Origin: Celerinatantimonas diazotrophica
GTDB lineage: Bacteria > Pseudomonadota > Gammaproteobacteria > Enterobacterales > Celerinatantimonadaceae
Reading direction: 5' to 3'
Assembly (NCBI RefSeq): GCF_004339545.1
Contig: NZ_SMGD01000019.1
Span: forward strand, 1-64,000
Length of the DNA: 64,000 nucleotides
How positions within the stretch are numbered: position 1 is the stretch's first letter; each line of letters begins with the position of its first letter. This document shows positions 41,345-52,759 of the stretch, piece by piece. A program made the translations under genes and the position numbers. The notes under the pieces are model-generated. The model was given only the letters and a program-made list of their open reading frames with translations. It ran no database searches and was not told the origin of the DNA.

Positions 41345-42991
41345 TTAAACCCGAAAGACACCAATCTGTTTTTCGAGCGCTTCAGCATCACTTTCAAGTT
41401 GCCGAGTAATACTGGTAATCTCTTGGTTTTTCTTGAAGTTTTCTTCAGAAATCTCATTAATCTGAGTTACATTGTGATTAAGCTCGGTCGTCACAGCATT
41501 CTGCTCATCTGTCGCTGTCGCGATCTGTTCATTCATCCCAGAGATCTGGGCAATAATCTCTTTAATGGTATCGATAGCCTGAATGACGTCGCTGGTTTGG
41601 GTCGATGTTTGAATAGATTTATCCCGAGCTTGTCCAATTTGACTGCTCACCTGAGAAACCGACTGATGAATGGCTTTGGTAATATCGGCAATCTCCTGCG
41701 TGGACTGCTGAGTTTTGCTCGCAAGAGAGCGCACCTCATCGGCGACCACAGCAAATCCGCGCCCAGCCTCACCGGCCCGCGCCGCTTCAATCGCTGCATT
41801 CAAAGCGAGTAAATTAGTCTGGTCGGCAATGGTGGTGATAACGTCTAAAATTTGCGAGATTTTCGCTGAATTACTTTGTAAAACCTCAGCTTCTTGACTG
41901 GCTCCTTCAAGCTCTTCACTGAGCTGTCGAACGTTATCAATCGATTTGCGAATCACCGTATTCATCTCATCCGCATGGTCGTTGGCATGGGCAGCACTTT
42001 GCGCCGCTTGATGTGCATTTTCAGCAACCTGCGCGGAACTCATCGACATCTCATTGATCGCCGCCGCAACACTTTGGGTCTGCGTTTGCATGTTTTGGGT
42101 CACTTGCGACGTTTGGTCAGTGATCCTTGCCAGCATTTCAGAGCGCTGCTGATTTTGTTCCACCGAGTGGTGTACCGATCGGATCACACCTTGGATTTTG
42201 GCCACAAATTCATTGAAATAATCGGTTAATTTGGTCACCTCATCATGACCAGAATGTTCAAGACGGACACTTAAGTCCCCCTCACCCGAGGCGATATTTC
42301 TGAGAGCCTGGTTGGTCTGCTTCAGGGGCAAGGAGATACTCTGGCTAATGATATACAAAATGATTAACACCGGGATCCAAATCCCACCAAGAATCATCAG
42401 GTTGTGTTGTACAAACTGTGATTCTTCTACAGCTATGTCATCCACATAGATCCCGGTTCCAATCACCCAGCCCCAAGGATCAAACCGTTTGACTACGCTC
42501 ATTTTGGGAGAGGGTTCCGTGGCATTTGGCTTATCCCACATATAAAAAACCTTCGCACTTGGGGAGTCCTTAGTACGCTCCAACATCACCTGAAACAGAG
42601 CAACGCCATTGGGGTCCTTTTTACCTAAGACATTGGTTCCCACCAATTGTTTGGCAAAAGGATGCTGAACCATTACGCCAGAGCGATTAAATGAGAAAAA
42701 ATATTCTTTGCCGGAATAGCGCAACCGATTAAGGGCCGCAATCGCTTGCTCTTTCGCTTGCGTGTCACTGACCAACCCCAACTTAGCCTGCTGATAGTGC
42801 TGCTCAACAATACTTAAGGCAACATCACTAAGCGCGTCTAACTTCGCCTCTTTTTCTTTCCATAGAACATTATCTAAATGATTCAACGAAAAGAAAAATA
42901 TCATGATCGTTGCCAATAGGCTTAGCAAAATCATCCCAAACATGCGTGCAGTGATACTGACGTGACGAAGTTTTGCCATTATATAGCCCAT
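41345..42991 (-). CDS. Methyl-accepting chemotaxis protein, single Cache sensor
   Basis: About 548 residues. Membrane segment near 20-40, periplasmic sCache_2-type domain ([32 protein letters not shown]), second membrane segment near 195-215, HAMP linker, then the cytoplasmic coiled coil with the conserved hairpin [20 protein letters not shown]. No C-terminal CheR pentapeptide. The start ATG 42991 has AAGGGAG eight bases upstream; 43018 is the longest alternative. Ligand unknown; related sensors bind small carboxylates. Confidence 0.92.
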   Translation of the reverse strand: MGYIMAKLRHVSITARMFGMILLSLLATIMIFFFSLNHLDNVLWKEKEAKLDALSDVALSIVEQHYQQAKLGLVSDTQAKEQAIAALNRLRYSGKEYFFSFNRSGVMVQHPFAKQLVGTNVLGKKDPNGVALFQVMLERTKDSPSAKVFYMWDKPNATEPSPKMSVVKRFDPWGWVIGTGIYVDDIAVEESQFVQHNLMILGGIWIPVLIILYIISQSISLPLKQTNQALRNIASGEGDLSVRLEHSGHDEVTKLTDYFNEFVAKIQGVIRSVHHSVEQNQQRSEMLARITDQTSQVTQNMQTQTQSVAAAINEMSMSSAQVAENAHQAAQSAAHANDHADEMNTVIRKSIDNVRQLSEELEGASQEAEVLQSNSAKISQILDVITTIADQTNLLALNAAIEAARAGEAGRGFAVVADEVRSLASKTQQSTQEIADITKAIHQSVSQVSSQIGQARDKSIQTSTQTSDVIQAIDTIKEIIAQISGMNEQIATATDEQNAVTTELNHNVTQINEISEENFKKNQEITSITRQLESDAEALEKQIGVFRV

Positions 42992-43222
42992 AATAGGCGC
43001 TCCCTTAAATGGATCCATCTTGATTTAATTTGATGATTATTAAGAAAGTAGCACAGCTCTGATGAGCCTGCCTGAAAGTCAAAACCATCCATACCAAGCA
43101 ATACAGGCTGATCAATGTGACAGTAAGATAGGTTCTGCTTAGAAAATCATGGATAATAGCCCCACAGGCCGCTGATGTTTTACCTTCCACAGCTCAGCGC
43201 ACGAATACACTCAAGGAAAGCT

Positions 43223-44467
43223 ATGAATAAGCTAGTTGAACGCTTTTTAAGTTATATTGCCATTGATACTCAATCTGATGATGAATCCTCACAATGCCCC
43301 AGTACGCCCGGACAGATCATTTTAGGTCAAAAATTAAAAGACGAGCTTCTCACCATGGGCCTCTGTGATGTTTCACTCGATGAAAATGGCTACCTGATGG
43401 CCCGTCTGCCTGCAAATATCGAGGGAGCTCCGGCCATTGGTTTTATCTCACATATGGATACCGCGCTTGATGAAACGGCCACCAATGTGAAAGCCCAAAT
43501 CATCGAAAACTATTCTGGTGGCGAGATTCAGCTCGGACAAAGTGGTGAGAAATTAAGCCCAGCACAATACCCATTTTTAACCGATTTAATCGGCCATGAT
43601 CTGATTACCACCGATGGCACAACCTTATTAGGAGCCGATGATAAAGCAGGTATCGCGGAAATTTTTACCGCACTTTCGTACCTGATTGAACACCCGCAAA
43701 TTCCACATGGAGATATCTGTGTTGGGATTACGCCAGATGAAGAGATTGGCCGTGGTGCAAATCGATTCGATGTCAAAAAATTTGGAGCCCAATGGGCTTA
43801 TACCATCGACGGAGGCAAAGTCGGCGAACTGGAATATGAAAACTTTAATGCAGCCAGCGCCACGATTATCTGTCATGGTGTCAGTGTTCATCCTGGGACG
43901 GCTAAGGACACATTGGTCAATGCCATGAATATTGCCGCTCAGTTTCAACTGATGATGCCGCAGGATGAAACGCCAGAAACCACTGAAGGTCGTGAAGGAT
44001 TTTATCATCTCACTACGATAAAGCCCGGAATCGCTCGCAGCGAATTACACTACATTTTGCGCGATTTTGAAAAAGACGGCATGGCTCGGCGCAAAGCATT
44101 TATGAAAAAGCAAGTTGAAGCATTAAACAAACGTCTCAGTAAAGGCCATGTGGAAGTGGTGATAACCGATAGTTACGCTAATATGGCCGAGCAAATCACC
44201 CCACATCCCCATATAGTCGAGATTGCCAAACAAGCAATGCACGAAGTCGGCATTGAGCCACTTATCACCCCAATTCGTGGGGGAACAGATGGAGCCCGCT
44301 TATCCTATATGGGCTTGCCGTGCCCGAATATCTTTACTGGGGGCTATAATTTTCATGGGATCCATGAATGCATCAGCATTAACTCGATGCGCCAAGCTGT
44401 TGATGTGATTGTAAAAATAGCCCAACTAACAGCACAAAGCACTCATAAACAGAGAACAATAGGCTAA
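43223..44467 (+). CDS. pepT: Peptidase T
   Basis: 414-residue cytoplasmic tripeptide aminopeptidase, M20B. Metal and catalytic residues are seen in [23 protein letters not shown] and the C-terminal FTGGYNFHG. The start at ATG 43223 ([19 protein letters not shown]) has AAGGAAA upstream; the 43175 alternative adds 16 non-conserved residues. Confidence 0.95.
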   Translation: MNKLVERFLSYIAIDTQSDDESSQCPSTPGQIILGQKLKDELLTMGLCDVSLDENGYLMARLPANIEGAPAIGFISHMDTALDETATNVKAQIIENYSGGEIQLGQSGEKLSPAQYPFLTDLIGHDLITTDGTTLLGADDKAGIAEIFTALSYLIEHPQIPHGDICVGITPDEEIGRGANRFDVKKFGAQWAYTIDGGKVGELEYENFNAASATIICHGVSVHPGTAKDTLVNAMNIAAQFQLMMPQDETPETTEGREGFYHLTTIKPGIARSELHYILRDFEKDGMARRKAFMKKQVEALNKRLSKGHVEVVITDSYANMAEQITPHPHIVEIAKQAMHEVGIEPLITPIRGGTDGARLSYMGLPCPNIFTGGYNFHGIHECISINSMRQAVDVIVKIAQLTAQSTHKQRTIG

Positions 44468-44547
44468 TTTTTGCCCGTTTTACTGGGCAAGACCATACAA
44501 TCAGCATATTCTAATAGAAAGACCTATTGATTGGGTGAGGAGGAAAA

Positions 44548-44766
44548 ATGGCTGTTTTTTTATTAGCCTTTGTACTGTTTTTAATCATCTCATTATTGTT
44601 ATCCCTTGGCGTATTAGCCCATCGCAAGCCCATTCAAGGGAGCTGTGGAGGATTATCAAGTATTGGAGTTGATCGAGTTTGCGACTGTGAAACACCGTGT
44701 GAAGAACACGCCAAGTTGTATCAAATTAGTGAACCTGAACAGTGCCAGAACACACCAGAAAAATAA
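44548..44766 (+). CDS. nqrM: Na(+)-NQR maturation protein NqrM
   Basis: 72 residues: one N-terminal membrane helix (3-22), then HRKPIQGSCGG and CDCETPC, the four conserved cysteines of NqrM (DUF539). NqrM delivers iron to the Cys4 centre of Na+-translocating NADH:quinone reductase. A ribosome site GAGGAGG precedes ATG 44548. In many species it follows nqrF-apbE, but here it is alone. Its 3' half from 44670 lies inside a tandem duplication. Confidence 0.9.
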   Translation: MAVFLLAFVLFLIISLLLSLGVLAHRKPIQGSCGGLSSIGVDRVCDCETPCEEHAKLYQISEPEQCQNTPEK

Positions 44767-45037
44767 TACCATCAGCAATGAGCTACTCAGGGCCATTGAG
44801 GAATGGGGCAAAGCATTTCTAACGCCCAGACAACCAAGACGGGGCAGGTGTTATCTCACCCCCCGCCTCAATCTCCACGCCATTAACTGAAACAGCCCAT
44901 GTATACTTAGCGCTATCTTATGGCCGTATTATCAGTGGCTCAGTCAACCGTGTGTGGTTGTGGCTTTAATGGACCTGCCTATTCCACCACGTTTAGAGTG
45001 TTTATCCCGATGAATAATCCATGTATGATACCGCTCA
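44670..45037. repeat. Tandem duplication, copy 1
   Basis: 368 bases starting inside nqrM (codon 41) and including its stop. Repeated immediately downstream with one substitution (T/C near 44934 and 45304) and a 2-base insertion. Apart from nqrM no real gene is visible; open frames at 44645-44890 and 44920-45258 are duplicated shadows of each other. Confidence 0.92.
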
Positions 45038-45134
45038 TGATCGAGTTTGCGACTGTGAAACACCGTGTGAAGAACACGCCAAGTTGTATCAAATTAGTGA
45101 ACCTGAACAGTGCCAGAACACACCAGAAAAATAA
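45038..45134 (+). pseudogene. nqrM: nqrM 3' fragment in the duplicated copy
   Basis: Ninety-seven bases identical to nqrM codons 41-72 and its stop. They lack the start and membrane helix, so no product is expected. It arose as part of the tandem duplication. Confidence 0.85.
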
Positions 45135-45407
45135 TACCATCAGCAATGAGCTACTCAGGGCCATTGAGGAATGGGGCAAAGCATTTCTAACGCCCAGACA
45201 ACCAAGACGGGGCAGGTGTTATCTCACCCCCCGCCTCAATCTCCACGCCATTAACTGAAACAGCCCATGTATACTTAGCGCTATCTTATGGCCGTATTAT
45301 CAGCGGCTCAGTCAACCGTGTGTGGTTCAGTGGCTTTAATGGACCTGCCTATTCCACCACGTTTAGAGTGTTTATCCCGATGAATAATCCATGTATGATA
45401 CCGCTCA
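45038..45407. repeat. Tandem duplication, copy 2
   Basis: 370 bases, nearly identical to 44670-45037, offset 368 and then 370 after a 2-base insertion near 45329. The near identity indicates a recent event or ongoing gene conversion. The remaining 113 bases to the MATE gene are single copy and hold its promoter. Confidence 0.92.
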
Positions 45408-45520
45408 TTTGGCAATAACAGGTCAATAAGTTGGTTACCAATCTGATTCTTTATTAGATCGATCAAGAACAATCCCACACCCAAAAACATGCATTTCCAA
45501 GCCGCAAATTTTACAAATAA

Positions 45521-46876
45521 ATGAATTTAAATGTAGAGACACAATCTAGCATGAAGCATTTAGCGAAACAGCTTTACCGTATGACTTGGCCGATGATCTT
45601 CGGGGTACTGGCACTGATGAGTTTTCAATTGATTGACAGTGCTTTTATCGGTCAACTCGGCGTGGTACCACTGGCGGTTCAAGGCTTTACCCTACCCGTT
45701 CAAATGGTGATGATTGGTTTACAGGTTGGTCTAGGCATTGCCACGACGGCCGTGATTGCTAAAGCATTAGGCGCACACCGACAGCAGTATGCCAAGCAAC
45801 TAGGGGGACTGATTGTAGCAATGGGAAGCGCCGGAATGGCGTTCGTTTGCGTGGTCATTTATCTACTCCGAGACAGCATATTACAACTTCTGGGAGCAGG
45901 GAGTTCTGTAGCACTTATCGTAGATAGCTACTGGCGCTGGTGGCTCGCCAGTGTCTGGCTCAGCGCCTTCATCTATTTTCTCTACAGCGTCAGTCGGGCC
46001 AATGGCAATACCAAGCTCCCCGGAATGGTGATGGTATTAACCAGCCTACTCAATCTGGCCCTCGATCCACTGTTTATATTTGTATTTAAATTGGGCATTA
46101 ACGGTGCAGCAATCGCCACGGTTATCGCTTTTACGATAGGTATTTTCATCGTTGCGCCCAAATTACTGGCTCAACATTGGATCTTTTTTGATTGGCATGA
46201 TCTCAATATCAAACGCAGCTTACTTGATATTTTGCACATTATGGGGCCAGCGATGCTTAGCCAACTGATGCCGTCTTTATCATCCATGTTAGCGACCAAA
46301 TTACTTGCCTCTTATGGCACAGCAGCCGTCGGGGCATGGGCACTAGGCGCTCGCTATGAACTATTCTCAATTGTGGCGATCCTAGCTCTGACCATGTCAT
46401 TACCACCCTTTGTCTCACGTCTGCTTGGACAGCGCAAAATGGCCGATATCCGTACCCTCGTTCATTGTGCCTTGATCTTTGTTCTAGGGTTTCAACTGGT
46501 GATTGCTCTGATCACCTTTGCCATTGCCCCGCAACTCACCCATCTGATGACTAGTGCCGAAACCGTCGCTCGCATTTTACATCACTATCTGTTGATCGTG
46601 CCATTTAGCTTTGGCTTACTTGGTACCTGCATGATCATGGTGTCCGTTGCCAATGCACTGGGTAAATCCTATGTAGCACTCATGATCTCTATATTCCGAC
46701 TATTCGTGTTCTATCTACCATGTCTGTGGCTGGGTGCCTATCTGGGAGAACTCCATGGGGCCTTTTTTGGGGCTTTAGTGGGCAATTTACTCGCGGGAAC
46801 AGCGTCTTATCTCATCTACTTAAAAATGCTCAACAAGCTAACGGCTACCCTCCCGGCAAATGCGGCAACTCAATAA
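45521..46876 (+). CDS. MATE family efflux transporter
   Basis: 451 residues, twelve membrane segments in two homologous halves (DSAFIGQLGVVPLAVQGF and the later MLATKLLASYGTAAVGAWALG). It exports cationic drugs or metabolites using Na+ or H+; the substrate cannot be told. Start ambiguous: ATG 45521 or ATG 45551 (MKHLAKQLYRMTWP), neither with a strong ribosome site. Confidence 0.88.
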   Translation: MNLNVETQSSMKHLAKQLYRMTWPMIFGVLALMSFQLIDSAFIGQLGVVPLAVQGFTLPVQMVMIGLQVGLGIATTAVIAKALGAHRQQYAKQLGGLIVAMGSAGMAFVCVVIYLLRDSILQLLGAGSSVALIVDSYWRWWLASVWLSAFIYFLYSVSRANGNTKLPGMVMVLTSLLNLALDPLFIFVFKLGINGAAIATVIAFTIGIFIVAPKLLAQHWIFFDWHDLNIKRSLLDILHIMGPAMLSQLMPSLSSMLATKLLASYGTAAVGAWALGARYELFSIVAILALTMSLPPFVSRLLGQRKMADIRTLVHCALIFVLGFQLVIALITFAIAPQLTHLMTSAETVARILHHYLLIVPFSFGLLGTCMIMVSVANALGKSYVALMISIFRLFVFYLPCLWLGAYLGELHGAFFGALVGNLLAGTASYLIYLKMLNKLTATLPANAATQ

Positions 46877-46901
46877 AAAAGGGCCGAAGTAAACGGCCCT
46901 T
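46876..46901 (-). terminator. Rho-independent terminator of the dCache chemoreceptor gene
   Basis: AAGGGCCG (46879-46886), seven-base loop, CGGCCCTT (46894-46901), and T6 on the minus strand. It lies directly after the receptor stop and also sits just past the convergent MATE gene. Confidence 0.85.
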
Positions 46902-46906
46902 GCACA

Positions 46907-49072
46907 CTATTTTTTCAGTTTAAACTGTTGAATCATTGCGGTTAACTGCTCTGAAGCCTGCGATAAGCGATTCGACGACTCAGCGCAGCGCTCTGAGTTA
47001 TTGCTATTTTGTTGGGTCACCTCATCGATCTGCTGGATCCCCTGGCTAACTTGAGCGGTCCCTTGCGCTTGTTCATTCGCCGCAATCGCAATTTCATTCA
47101 CCAAAGAAGCGGATTCACTGACTTTATCCACAATCGAGTGCAGCGCTTGAGCAGTCTGCAATGATAGTTCAATCCCGCGTTGAGTACGCTGCGCAGAAGT
47201 GTCAATTAACGATGAGGTCTGCTGAACCGCTGAGGCACTACGCGCGGCCAACTGGCGAACTTCATCAGCAACCACAGCAAAGCCACGCCCTTGCTCACCC
47301 GCTCTTGCCGCTTCGATAGCCGCATTAAGCGCCAACAAGTTTGTCTGTTCAGCAATACTCTCAATCGTACGAATAATATCGTTGATATCGTTACCTGAAC
47401 TTTCGATCTCCTGCATCGCTTGTTGCAACTCATTCATTAACTCATTGCCCTGAGTTGCCGAGTCCATCGACTGCTGAGAAAGCTCACTGGCTTTGTCAGC
47501 ATTCACCGAACTTTGGCTAACTTGCTGTGCTATCTGAGTAATGGTCGCACTAATTTGTGTCACTGCCGCCGCAGATTCTGTCGCGCCACTGGCTAAATCA
47601 TGGCTCAAATCGGCAACTTCCAGCGCATTCGAGCCGATAAATTCAGAGCGCTGTTTAATGTCACCGACTAGGCGGTTCAAATCGATCACCATCTCAGAGA
47701 GCGCTTTGCCAAGCTGGTCATGCTCTGATGCCAACTCGACCGACTGATTTAAATCCCCTTGCGAGATCTGCTCTGCCACAATGACATGTTTTTGCAGGCT
47801 ATCAGCCATATTATCGAGTGCTTCTGCAAGCTGACCGACTTCATCGTGGCTGTGATAGTTAAGCCGTTGACTGAACTCCCCTCGAGAGATGGCTTTCGCC
47901 ATCGTCACTGCCCGTAAAATCGGTCGAGAAAGACTACGAGCCATCCAAACTAAAACGCCTAAGGCTAATATGGAAATAACCAAGCCAATAATAATCTGCC
48001 AAATCATGTCATGATCTGCAGTTTTATCCATGTGCTGGGTTAAAGCAGTTACATTGGACAAAACGACACTGCGATCCACTCGAATAATAATGGCCCAAAG
48101 GCTATCAGATGTCCCTAAAGTGATCGGTGAAAAGACTTCAATCTGCTTTTCATCTGGCACACTAAAAATTGACTCTTTCCCCGATTTGACAGTATCCAAA
48201 AACCGCTGATACTGCGTGCCAAACAGTGCCTGCATCGAACCGCCAAGAGTATCGGGTTTTTTACTATCAGCAATGACCAATCCTTGACTGGTTACAATAC
48301 TCACCTCAACCCGACCATTATAAAGTTTTGCCGCGACCTGTTTACTTAATGACTGAATAAATTGCAGGTTGTAATTGGCTCCGACCACCCCTAAAAATTT
48401 ACCATTAACCAGCACCGGAGCTGATAAAGTAGCTAACCAGACATTTTTACCCTGATCCACATAAGGCAGCGGAGCAGTGACAGCAGATTTATGGGTGCGT
48501 TTTGGATTTAGGTACCAAGCCCCTTTGGCCACACCATTGGGGAGTTTTGCATCGGAATCATATTCAACCAGAGCCTGAACATTAATATTGCCTTGATCGT
48601 CTCGTGTCCAATAGGGGGTAAATCGCCCAGTTTGAGGGTTGTTGCCCATCGAGTGGTTACGGTTTTCGCTATCTTTACCATCGAAAGCATTCGGTTCCCA
48701 GGCACTATAGATACCATTGAGATCCGGGTGTGATTCGAGAAAACTGCGCAAAACATAATTAAATTTCTGACGCGAGAACTCTTGAGAACTCGATTTATCA
48801 AAACCTCTATCCGCTGATATCTCTTTAGCCAATGTCTGAGCAATTAAAAGACCTGGCTCTAGTCGGCGGCTGATTGCATGCCCATACGCGGTTGCGGTAC
48901 TTTTGAGCTCATCGAGCGTACTTTGCTCAACTAACGAACTGACTCGTTTCGATACGATATCTTGCGTTTTTGCCGCTGAATAAACGGCATAACCGACCAA
49001 CAAGCTGGACGTCACTAAAAGGCACAATCCCGCAACGACAGCTATCTTTGCTTGAATAGACTTTAATTTCAT
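46907..49072 (-). CDS. Methyl-accepting chemotaxis protein, double Cache sensor
   Basis: 721 residues. Membrane helix near 8-30, large periplasmic dCache_1 domain (about 40-345, with [13 protein letters not shown] and [13 protein letters not shown]), second membrane helix near 360-380, HAMP (380-435), and a signalling coiled coil with [27 protein letters not shown] 49072 with AAGGGA upstream. dCache receptors usually bind amino acids or related nutrients; the ligand here is unknown. Confidence 0.93.
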   Translation of the reverse strand: MKLKSIQAKIAVVAGLCLLVTSSLLVGYAVYSAAKTQDIVSKRVSSLVEQSTLDELKSTATAYGHAISRRLEPGLLIAQTLAKEISADRGFDKSSSQEFSRQKFNYVLRSFLESHPDLNGIYSAWEPNAFDGKDSENRNHSMGNNPQTGRFTPYWTRDDQGNINVQALVEYDSDAKLPNGVAKGAWYLNPKRTHKSAVTAPLPYVDQGKNVWLATLSAPVLVNGKFLGVVGANYNLQFIQSLSKQVAAKLYNGRVEVSIVTSQGLVIADSKKPDTLGGSMQALFGTQYQRFLDTVKSGKESIFSVPDEKQIEVFSPITLGTSDSLWAIIIRVDRSVVLSNVTALTQHMDKTADHDMIWQIIIGLVISILALGVLVWMARSLSRPILRAVTMAKAISRGEFSQRLNYHSHDEVGQLAEALDNMADSLQKHVIVAEQISQGDLNQSVELASEHDQLGKALSEMVIDLNRLVGDIKQRSEFIGSNALEVADLSHDLASGATESAAAVTQISATITQIAQQVSQSSVNADKASELSQQSMDSATQGNELMNELQQAMQEIESSGNDINDIIRTIESIAEQTNLLALNAAIEAARAGEQGRGFAVVADEVRQLAARSASAVQQTSSLIDTSAQRTQRGIELSLQTAQALHSIVDKVSESASLVNEIAIAANEQAQGTAQVSQGIQQIDEVTQQNSNNSERCAESSNRLSQASEQLTAMIQQFKLKK

Positions 49073-49533
49073 GAATATATCCCTTATTCAGATAACTAAT
49101 ACATTCCAGTATCAATGACAGATCTTAGAAAAATATAGAACAAAATCCTGACAGCACGAGCTCTACAAACTTTTTTATGTTGTTTTAATCGTAAATCTTG
49201 AAAATATGGACAGCTTAATGATAAATACAATAATTAAATGACAGATATCAGGTTATTTTGCGTTAAATATCATTAATTTTATTGCGAAAAATATAGCTTA
49301 AAAAACAATGTATTAACAAATAAATATTAAATTTACTCAATATTTATAACAATAATTATACATTTAATTTAAAAATGCAAAATTATTCGTATCATATTTT
49401 GATCAGTAATCACTCCGATAAATCAGCTCAAGACAAGTTCAGATTGGCGCATTGAGTTCAACCAAGGTGAGTGCCGACCGCATGAAATGGACGCTTAAAT
49501 ATAGCGAAATAATTTACTGACAACAGAATCATC

Positions 49534-49549
49534 AGTGATCCTTGTCACT
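49534..49549 (+). promoter_or_regulatory. CRP-like site upstream of rbs
   Basis: GTGA-N6-TCAC (49535-49548) matches the core of the CRP consensus TGTGA-N6-TCACA, missing only the outermost T and A. Position upstream of the operator fits catabolite control of ribose genes. Confidence 0.5.
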
Positions 49550-49638
49550 AATCCATGCTCTTAACCCACGTCAACGTCGATCAAAATCACATTCCTATCG
49601 CCACTCTAATGCATCTTATTGCATTGCTATCTATTATC

Positions 49639-49656
49639 CATCGAAACGTTTCGATG
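49639..49656 (+). promoter_or_regulatory. RbsR operator
   Basis: CATCGAAACGTTTCGATG, an 18-base perfect palindrome 67 bases before rbsD. Its core CGAAACGTTTCG is the same as the E. coli RbsR operator core. A weaker half-like AAAACCGTTTCT follows at about 49667. RbsR is encoded at the end of this operon, so autoregulation is likely. Confidence 0.8.
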
Positions 49657-49722
49657 AGATTTTTCAAAACCGTTTCTAAATCCCTCATCGAAATTAAGAC
49701 AACTGCTTTTAAGGTGGATTTC

Positions 49723-50142
49723 ATGAAAAAAACAGCCCTGCTGAATGCCGAATTATCCCATCTGGTGGCAACACTTGGTCACACCGATGAATATACAGTT
49801 TGTGATGCAGGTTTGCCGATTCCTGAGAGTGTTCAACGCATTGATCTAGCGCTTACCCATGGGATCCCAGCGTTTATCGATGTCGTGACAACGCTACTAG
49901 CAGAATCACAGATTGAAGGGGTGATCATGGCGGAAGAATTCCCCCAAGTTAGCCCCGAACTACATACCCAGCTGAGGGAACTGTTGCATGCTGAAGAGCG
50001 CCGGAGTGCGAAGACGTTCACCATCAGTTACTTGTCCCATGAAGCTTTTAAAATTCGCACTCACCAGAGTCGAGCCATTGTTCGCACCGGAGAATGTACG
50101 GGGTTTGCCAACGTCATTTTCCAAGCGGGTGTAGTGTTTTAA
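49723..50142 (+). CDS. rbsD: D-ribose pyranase
   Basis: 139 residues converting beta-pyranose to beta-furanose ribose. MKKTALLNAELSHLVATLGHTDEYTVCDAGLPIP carries the catalytic His20-type residue and Asp; RTGECTGFANVIFQAGV is the C-terminal end typical of RbsD. ATG 49723 with AAGGTGG upstream; the frame extends to 49555 without family similarity. First gene of rbsDACBKR. Confidence 0.96.
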   Translation: MKKTALLNAELSHLVATLGHTDEYTVCDAGLPIPESVQRIDLALTHGIPAFIDVVTTLLAESQIEGVIMAEEFPQVSPELHTQLRELLHAEERRSAKTFTISYLSHEAFKIRTHQSRAIVRTGECTGFANVIFQAGVVF

Positions 50143-50197
50143 TAAGATGGCGATAGCGCTTGGGCAGACCCATGCAGCCCCAATTTGAGGAGATGTT

Positions 50198-51736
50198 ATG
50201 ACTTCGCCTGTATTAGCCTTAAAGGATATTGAGAAATCATTCCCAGGCGTGAAAGCGCTCGATAAGGCAAGCCTCACTGTTTATCCCGGTAAAGTGATGG
50301 CTTTAATTGGAGAAAATGGTGCCGGTAAATCGACCCTGATGAAAGTTCTAACGGGCATCTATCAAAAAGATGCAGGGAGCATTGAATATCAAGGTTTGCC
50401 TGTCCAATTTAAGGGACCTCGAGAATCACAAATGGCTGGAATCAGCATTATTCATCAAGAATTAAACCTGATCCCAGAACTCACTATTGCTGAGAATATT
50501 TTTCTCGGACGCGAAATTGTCTCACCACTGGGGCGTATTTTGTGGAAACAGATGCATCAAGAGGCCGATAAGTTACTCGCGCGTTTGAACATTAAACGAA
50601 GTTCTAAAACCCCACTGGGAGAGCTAAGTTTAGGTGAGCAACAAATGGTCGAAATTGCCAAAGCACTTTCGTTTAACTCCAAGGTCATCATCATGGATGA
50701 ACCGACCGATGCGCTCACCGATACTGAGACCAATTCACTGTTTAAAGTGATCAAAGAGCTGCGTGATAAAGGCACCGGCATTGTTTATATCTCTCATCGG
50801 CTCAAAGAGATCTTTGAGATTTGTGACGATATAACCGTGCTGCGTGATGGCAAATTTATCGATCAACGTAAAGTCAGCGATATTGATGAAGAACGATTGA
50901 TCGAGAAGATGGTCGGGCGGCGACTGGATGAACAGTATCCAAGGGTCGAAGTTCCCAAAGGCGAGGTCTGTTTACAAGTTGAAGGATTATCTGGTGATGG
51001 CATCGATAATATCAGCTTTGAACTCCGCCATGGTGAGATTTTAGGCGTCTGCGGTTTGATGGGGGCAGGGCGTACTGAGCTGATGAAGATGATTTACGGC
51101 GCGTTAGCGAAAACGCAAGGCACCATCCGTCTTGATGGCAAAGTCATTCAGACCCATACCCCAAAGCATGGGCTCAAAGCAGGGATTGCCTACATCTCGG
51201 AAGATCGTAAAGGCGATGGCTTAGTATTGGATCTGTCGGTTAAAGACAACATGTCATTGTGTGCTTTGAAACATGTCAGTAAAGGATTGCAGATCCATCA
51301 CAGTGAAGAACAGCAGGCAGTGGATAACTTTATTAAATTATTCAACATCAAAACGCCTAAACGGGAGCAAATTATTGGCAACTTATCTGGGGGGAATCAG
51401 CAAAAGGTCGCGATAGCCAAAGGGCTCATGACTCGTCCCAAAGTTCTGATCTTAGATGAACCGACCCGAGGCGTGGATGTCGGCGCCAAAAAAGAGATCT
51501 ACCAACTAATTAACAAATTCAAAACCGAAGGGATGAGCATCATCTTAGTATCGTCAGAGATGCCCGAGGTGCTTGGAATGAGTGACCGTATATTGGTCAT
51601 GCATGAAGGTCGTCTGAGTGGCGAATTTAACGCCGCTGAGGCAAACCAAGAAAACTTATTAGCCTGTGCCGTGGGTCAAATCAACACCGTTAGCGCAGAT
51701 GAGACTGATAACGCAGTATGCGAGGAACCAGCATGA
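50198..51736 (+). CDS. rbsA: Ribose ABC transporter ATP-binding protein
   Basis: 512 residues with two ABC domains. Walker [10 protein letters not shown] in the first; LSLGEQQM signature and MDEPTDAL; the second has the degenerate GLMGAGRTE loop, LSGGNQQK signature and [17 protein letters not shown] precedes ATG 50198. The stop overlaps the rbsC start. Confidence 0.97.
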   Translation: MTSPVLALKDIEKSFPGVKALDKASLTVYPGKVMALIGENGAGKSTLMKVLTGIYQKDAGSIEYQGLPVQFKGPRESQMAGISIIHQELNLIPELTIAENIFLGREIVSPLGRILWKQMHQEADKLLARLNIKRSSKTPLGELSLGEQQMVEIAKALSFNSKVIIMDEPTDALTDTETNSLFKVIKELRDKGTGIVYISHRLKEIFEICDDITVLRDGKFIDQRKVSDIDEERLIEKMVGRRLDEQYPRVEVPKGEVCLQVEGLSGDGIDNISFELRHGEILGVCGLMGAGRTELMKMIYGALAKTQGTIRLDGKVIQTHTPKHGLKAGIAYISEDRKGDGLVLDLSVKDNMSLCALKHVSKGLQIHHSEEQQAVDNFIKLFNIKTPKREQIIGNLSGGNQQKVAIAKGLMTRPKVLILDEPTRGVDVGAKKEIYQLINKFKTEGMSIILVSSEMPEVLGMSDRILVMHEGRLSGEFNAAEANQENLLACAVGQINTVSADETDNAVCEEPA

Positions 51737-52710
51737 GTACCCAAAATCAATCAACATCGGTAAAGACCCAAAAATGGCTCAGTAAAGAGCGGCTGGTTGA
51801 ACAAAAATCACTGATCGCACTGCTACTATTAGTCGTTGTGGTGTCATTTCTAAACCCAAATTTTTTCACTGTCGACAACTTATTGAACATTCTGCGTCAA
51901 ACGTCGGTCAATGCCATTATGGCCGTGGGTATGACATTTGTCATTCTGACCGCCGGGATTGACCTGAGTGTTGGCTCGGTACTGGCCCTGTCCGGAGCCT
52001 TTGCCGCCAGCTTGATCGCAATGCAAATTCCGGTCGTGGTCGCCGTTCCGACCGCCCTGCTGGCTGGCACGCTGCTCGGTGCACTAAGTGGCGTGATTAT
52101 CGCTAAAGGCAAGGTGCAAGCATTTATTGCAACGCTGGTCACCATGACATTGCTACGCGGGGTCACCATGGTCTATACCGAAGGCCGACCCATTTCAGTG
52201 GGTTTTACAAAAACCGCCGATGCTTTCTCATGGTTTGGTACCGGTTATATTTTTGATATCCCTGTTCCGGTCTGGCTGATGATCATTGTGTTTGCCGGTG
52301 CTTGGTATCTGCTGACGCAGACGCGCTTTGGCCGCTATGTTTACGCCCTCGGGGGAAATGAATCTGCTACTCGGTTATCCGGGATCAACGTCGACCGAGT
52401 CAAAATGGCCGTCTATGCTATCAGTGGTCTGTTGTCAGCCTTGGCAGGGATAATCGTGACGTCACGATTATCTTCAGCACAACCGACCGCAGGGACCGGT
52501 TATGAGTTGGATGCGATCGCAGCGGTTGTGCTCGGTGGCACCAGTCTTATGGGAGGTAAAGGTAAAATCATGGGCACGCTCATTGGCGCCCTGATTATTG
52601 GATTCTTGAACAATGCTCTAAACCTGCTTGATGTGTCGTCCTATTTCCAGATGATCGCGAAAGCCGTTGTCATTTTGGCCGCGGTACTGGTGGACAACAA
52701 AAACAAGTAA
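51733..52710 (+). CDS. rbsC: Ribose ABC transporter permease
   Basis: 325 residues, eight or more membrane segments; [25 protein letters not shown] is nearly the E. coli RbsC segment. I chose ATG 51733 (GAGGA upstream, ATGA overlap with rbsA) over ATG 51718. Confidence 0.96.
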   Translation: MSTQNQSTSVKTQKWLSKERLVEQKSLIALLLLVVVVSFLNPNFFTVDNLLNILRQTSVNAIMAVGMTFVILTAGIDLSVGSVLALSGAFAASLIAMQIPVVVAVPTALLAGTLLGALSGVIIAKGKVQAFIATLVTMTLLRGVTMVYTEGRPISVGFTKTADAFSWFGTGYIFDIPVPVWLMIIVFAGAWYLLTQTRFGRYVYALGGNESATRLSGINVDRVKMAVYAISGLLSALAGIIVTSRLSSAQPTAGTGYELDAIAAVVLGGTSLMGGKGKIMGTLIGALIIGFLNNALNLLDVSSYFQMIAKAVVILAAVLVDNKNK

Positions 52711-52759
52711 ATAACGTGTCTGGTCACAACCAGACCTACCCTACAGAAGGACCATAGTT

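Larger units (their letters stand above)
49073..49722. promoter_or_regulatory. Divergent control region, chemoreceptor / rbs operon
   Basis: 650 bases. The left 350 bases (to about 49420) are strongly A/T-rich and contain no supported feature beyond the receptor promoter. The right part carries a CRP-like site and the RbsR palindrome listed separately. The open frame from 49555 is an upstream extension of rbsD and is not family-like. Confidence 0.6.

Noticed and set aside
44645-45258. Two identical-tailed plus-strand ORFs around the nqrM repeat
   Set aside because: They are the same out-of-frame reading of nqrM and its downstream sequence, repeated by the tandem duplication; the nqrM frame has the conserved cysteines.
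44670-45407. Repeat array considered as CRISPR
   Set aside because: Only two long adjacent copies without spacers; a plain tandem duplication.
49555-49722. N-terminal extension of rbsD
   Set aside because: The extension covers the RbsR operator and has no ribosome site, while ATG 49723 has AAGGTGG and the conserved RbsD start.
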